Under the pieces are notes generated by a model. The model searched no databases and was not told where the DNA came from. It saw nothing but the letters and a program-made list of their open reading frames with translations. The translations under genes and the position numbers were made by a program. From the NCBI RefSeq assembly GCF_001039355.2, contig NW_019776030.1, positions 30,802-94,801 on the forward strand: 64,000 bases of DNA. The letters are read 5' to 3'. The DNA comes from Lingula anatina (taxonomy: Eukaryota; Brachiopoda; Lingulata; Lingulida; Lingulidae). Positions 61,363 through 64,000 of this stretch are shown piece by piece. Position 1 is the first letter of the stretch, and every line of letters starts with the position of its first letter.

Positions 61363-64000
61363 TTTTTTTAAACAACGTTTATTCAAAAGAATGAAGTGGA
61401 GGCAAGGCGCTGGAAGCATTATATGCTCTCCACAAAATTAAATTAAATAAGTAAATAAATAAAACAAATGGATATATACACATATACAACAGAGTGAATG
61501 TAAAACTTCATATATATCAGGAGCACAAGTTAAGTACAGAAAGAAAGAAGAGGAAAAGAGATAGTACCTATTAAGTGATAACAAAGTTTACGAGAAGAAA
61601 ATTTGCAACAGTTTCGAAGATAATTTCATTTTGGGTGGGTGATAAGGATTCATGACCGTAGAGAAATAAGGACAGCTTTTCTTTTTGTGTTTTGAAAGAG
61701 GTCTTGCTTGCATGAAGAATTTCATTTATTTTTTGGTAAAGGTGAGGGTACTTTAAATTGAGTAAAGGACATCTGAAGAAAAAGTGAAGAGGGGTTTCAA
61801 GGGCACCACAGGTGCAGTGTGGTGTATCAATAGTAGTCCAGTTATGCCTAAACAATTCTGCCCTAAATAAACACCCGACCCTCGCTCTGTTAAGAATTTT
61901 TTCATGATTTCTGTTCAAGTTTAGTGTTGTTGTTGAAAGCGACCCAGCAGTGAGGTGTTTTTTATCGAGTTCTTGAAAGATGAGATTGAAGGTAAAGATT
62001 TAGTGGAGGAGGAGAGTTGATCCCATGAAGACATTAGAAAATAGTTAACTGAGGTACGGGGGTATTTAGGAGGAAGTTTAAAGTCTCTTTTGTTATTTTC
62101 TCGGGTTATGATTGGAAAAGGGTTTCTGAATGGGCGGAATATATCAGAAACATAGGAGGGGACCAAATTCGCCATGACTGAAAACATAATTTTTTGAGCA
62201 TGCATTTTTCTTCTATCAAATAGAGAAATCCAATTTAGTTGTTCAAATATTTTGGAGGTACAAGAGCTAGGTAAGGCTCCCAATACTATTATGCCGGCTT
62301 GGTATTGAAGAGACGATAGTTTCGATAATTTCTTCTGGAGTGAGTTATGATAGAAGATGTCACAGTAATCAAATTGTGATTGGATAAAGGCATTATATAT
62401 AACATTTAAATGTTTGGACCTAACTTTGCAGTATAGAAGTTTTAGTGCATTTACGGCCCGTTGAACCTTTTCGCAAACATGATCAGTATGATCATTAAAA
62501 TTTAGTTTTGAATCAAGTACTAGTCCCAGGTGTTTGTGGCTCTTTGTCCTAGGTATCACGGTATTGTTTATATACAATTCAGGGTATGTACTATTATCAT
62601 TTTCTTTGCCGAATATAATTTCGCGGCACTTAAATTTGCCGGTTTAAAATTGAGTTTCCATTTATTGGACCAATTTTCAATGGTACGTAGGTCACCTTGT
62701 AATATAGCATGTGAATCAACATCTCCCCGACGCGAGGGCATAAAGAGGGAAGTATCATCCGCATAGATGAAACAATCAGTATCGTCCGTCAGGGAGGTCA
62801 TTTATATATATGAGAAAAAGTAACGGGCCAAGTATGCTACCTTGGGGTACACTTGTATTTATGTAACCTCCCTTAGATAAATTAGACGATTTCCCACCAA
62901 CACGTACTTTAACTCTTCTATTAGTCAAGTACGATGACAATAGTGCATGAAGTTTGCCGGTTAGACCGTAAGACTTGAGTTTAAAGAGAAGGAGTGAATG
63001 GGGGACTCTGTCGAATGCAGCCTCTATATCAAGAAAGACTCCTCTTGTCATAACCATTAATAGAGTTACTCGTAATTAAATTGTGAATCGCCAAGAGCTG
63101 GTGCTCTGTGCTATGACCCTTCAAAAAGCCGGATTGTTTGGGGTATAGGAGTTTGTTGGTCAGAATAAAGTTAATCACTCTATTATATATTATTCGCTCT
63201 AAGATCTTAGATATAATACTAAGTAAAGAAATTGGTCTATCGTTTAGAATAGATTTTTTATCATCTTTTTTAAAGATTGGGCAAATTTCGGCAATTTTCC
63301 AGATGTTGGGGAAGGTATTAGACTGTATAATTGCGTTGAACAGAATATTTAGGGGCTTCACCACGGAGTTTTTGGAAAGTTTTATCATCTTGACGGTAAT
63401 CAGGTCAGGGCCGTTAGCTTTAGATGGGTCTAAATCATCAATTATCGATTTAATTTCACTAATAGTGGATTGTATCTGAGATAGGGAAGCATCAGTTCTT
63501 ACAGGAAAGAGAATTTCGCCAACATTTGCTACAGAGTCCGAATGGTACATTGATGAGAAATAGGACAAAAATTCGTCAGCCTTTTCTTGATCAGTAGAAG
63601 CGACAGATCCATTTCTCGGGTTATTGAGAATAGGAATAGAAGACGATCGCTGTTTCCCAAGAATATTTTTCATTACGGTCCAGTATGATTTACTATCATC
63701 ACCTTTATTGTCGAGGCTCTCTATTTTTGAATTAAGGAATGATTCTTTTGTTTTAATTATTAATTCTTTAACTTTTATCGCCTGGTTTTTGTAATTATTT
63801 TCATTCCTTTCTGAAGGTTTAATCCTCATTTTTTATATAGTTTCTTTTTCTTATTTAACTCATGCTTGATTTGGTCATTAAACCATGGCTTGTCATTTGA
63901 CCTGATCAGCCTCCTTTTATGGGGTATATGGCGTTTGTAAAAAGAGAGTAAAGAATCAGTAAAAACTTCAGTTTTTACGTTCATATCATAATTATTTTTT
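61363..64000 (-). pseudogene. Decayed LINE (non-LTR retrotransposon), 5' part outside the window
   Basis: Minus-strand pieces in order from the right edge: NDKPWFNDQIKHEL (about 63990-63840); 63829-63029 with the start of the reverse transcriptase (NGPDLITVKMIK, ERIIYNRVINFI, KQSGFLKGHSTEHQL); 63057-62776 with FLDIEAAFDRVPHSLL and SVPQGSILGPLLFLIYINDL; 62801-62568 with the YADD active site at about 62765-62754; 62577-61921 with the thumb; and 61918-61571 with a terminal HCTCGALETPLHFFFRC zinc-binding motif. Successive pieces are in different frames, so at least five frameshifts make it inactive. The 3' end is at about 61363, where AATAAACG is followed by a short A tail. The style is that of Jockey/CR1-related LINEs; the exact clade is uncertain. 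Confidence 0.88.

Overview
The window is eukaryotic nuclear DNA. It is AT-rich, its genes are split by introns with GT..AG boundaries, and it carries LINE and inverted-repeat DNA transposon remnants, many microsatellites and long gene-free stretches. The protein set (a CNGA-type channel, a GM2-activator-like lipid-binding protein, an LRR protein) is animal. The general look (frequent TAGGCCTA-type and ACATGTAC-type words, heavy MITE load, two contig joins that look like unmerged haplotypes) suggests a highly heterozygous marine invertebrate, perhaps an echinoderm, hemichordate, lancelet or mollusc. I cannot settle the taxon from this sequence alone.

Layout. 1-1.7 kb: three exons of an LRR protein on the + strand, open at the left edge. 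1.7-5.2 kb: a repeat nest holding a dispersed repeat, two MITEs, a LINE fragment, and a SINE-like repeat interrupted by a foldback. 5.4-6.4 kb: an intronless gene joining two membrane helices and a coiled coil to a Rab-like GTPase. 7.5-13.2 kb (-): a complete four-exon CNGA-type cyclic-nucleotide-gated channel of 677 aa. 13.2-29.7 kb: a gene-poor stretch with only weak ORFs and one assembly duplication of about 1 kb. 29.8-33.0 kb (-): a complete six-exon mandelate racemase/muconate lactonizing enzyme family protein of 366 aa, including a last exon with no long ORF of its own. 34.4-42.8 kb (-): a complete four-exon GM2-activator-like secreted protein of 226 aa with an acidic tail and a TATA box upstream. 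43-48 kb: no gene, with a second assembly duplication.

48-54.4 kb is a transposon block. It holds a 2.2-kb giant foldback element, a 1.1-kb inverted-repeat element with a smaller member of the foldback family nested in it, a MITE, and a minisatellite. All three inverted-repeat elements are flanked by 3-bp TWA duplications, as in PIF/Harbinger elements. 55-61 kb holds two tentative small genes built from phase-compatible mini-exons and a tandem array of about 480-bp units that repeats a splice-acceptor block. 61.4-64 kb is a decayed LINE (-), open at the right edge.

The genes do not form an evident pathway. The best candidates for something new are the membrane-anchored Rab-like GTPase, the giant foldback element with tandem sub-repeats in each arm, and the mini-exon genes at 55-60.7 kb.
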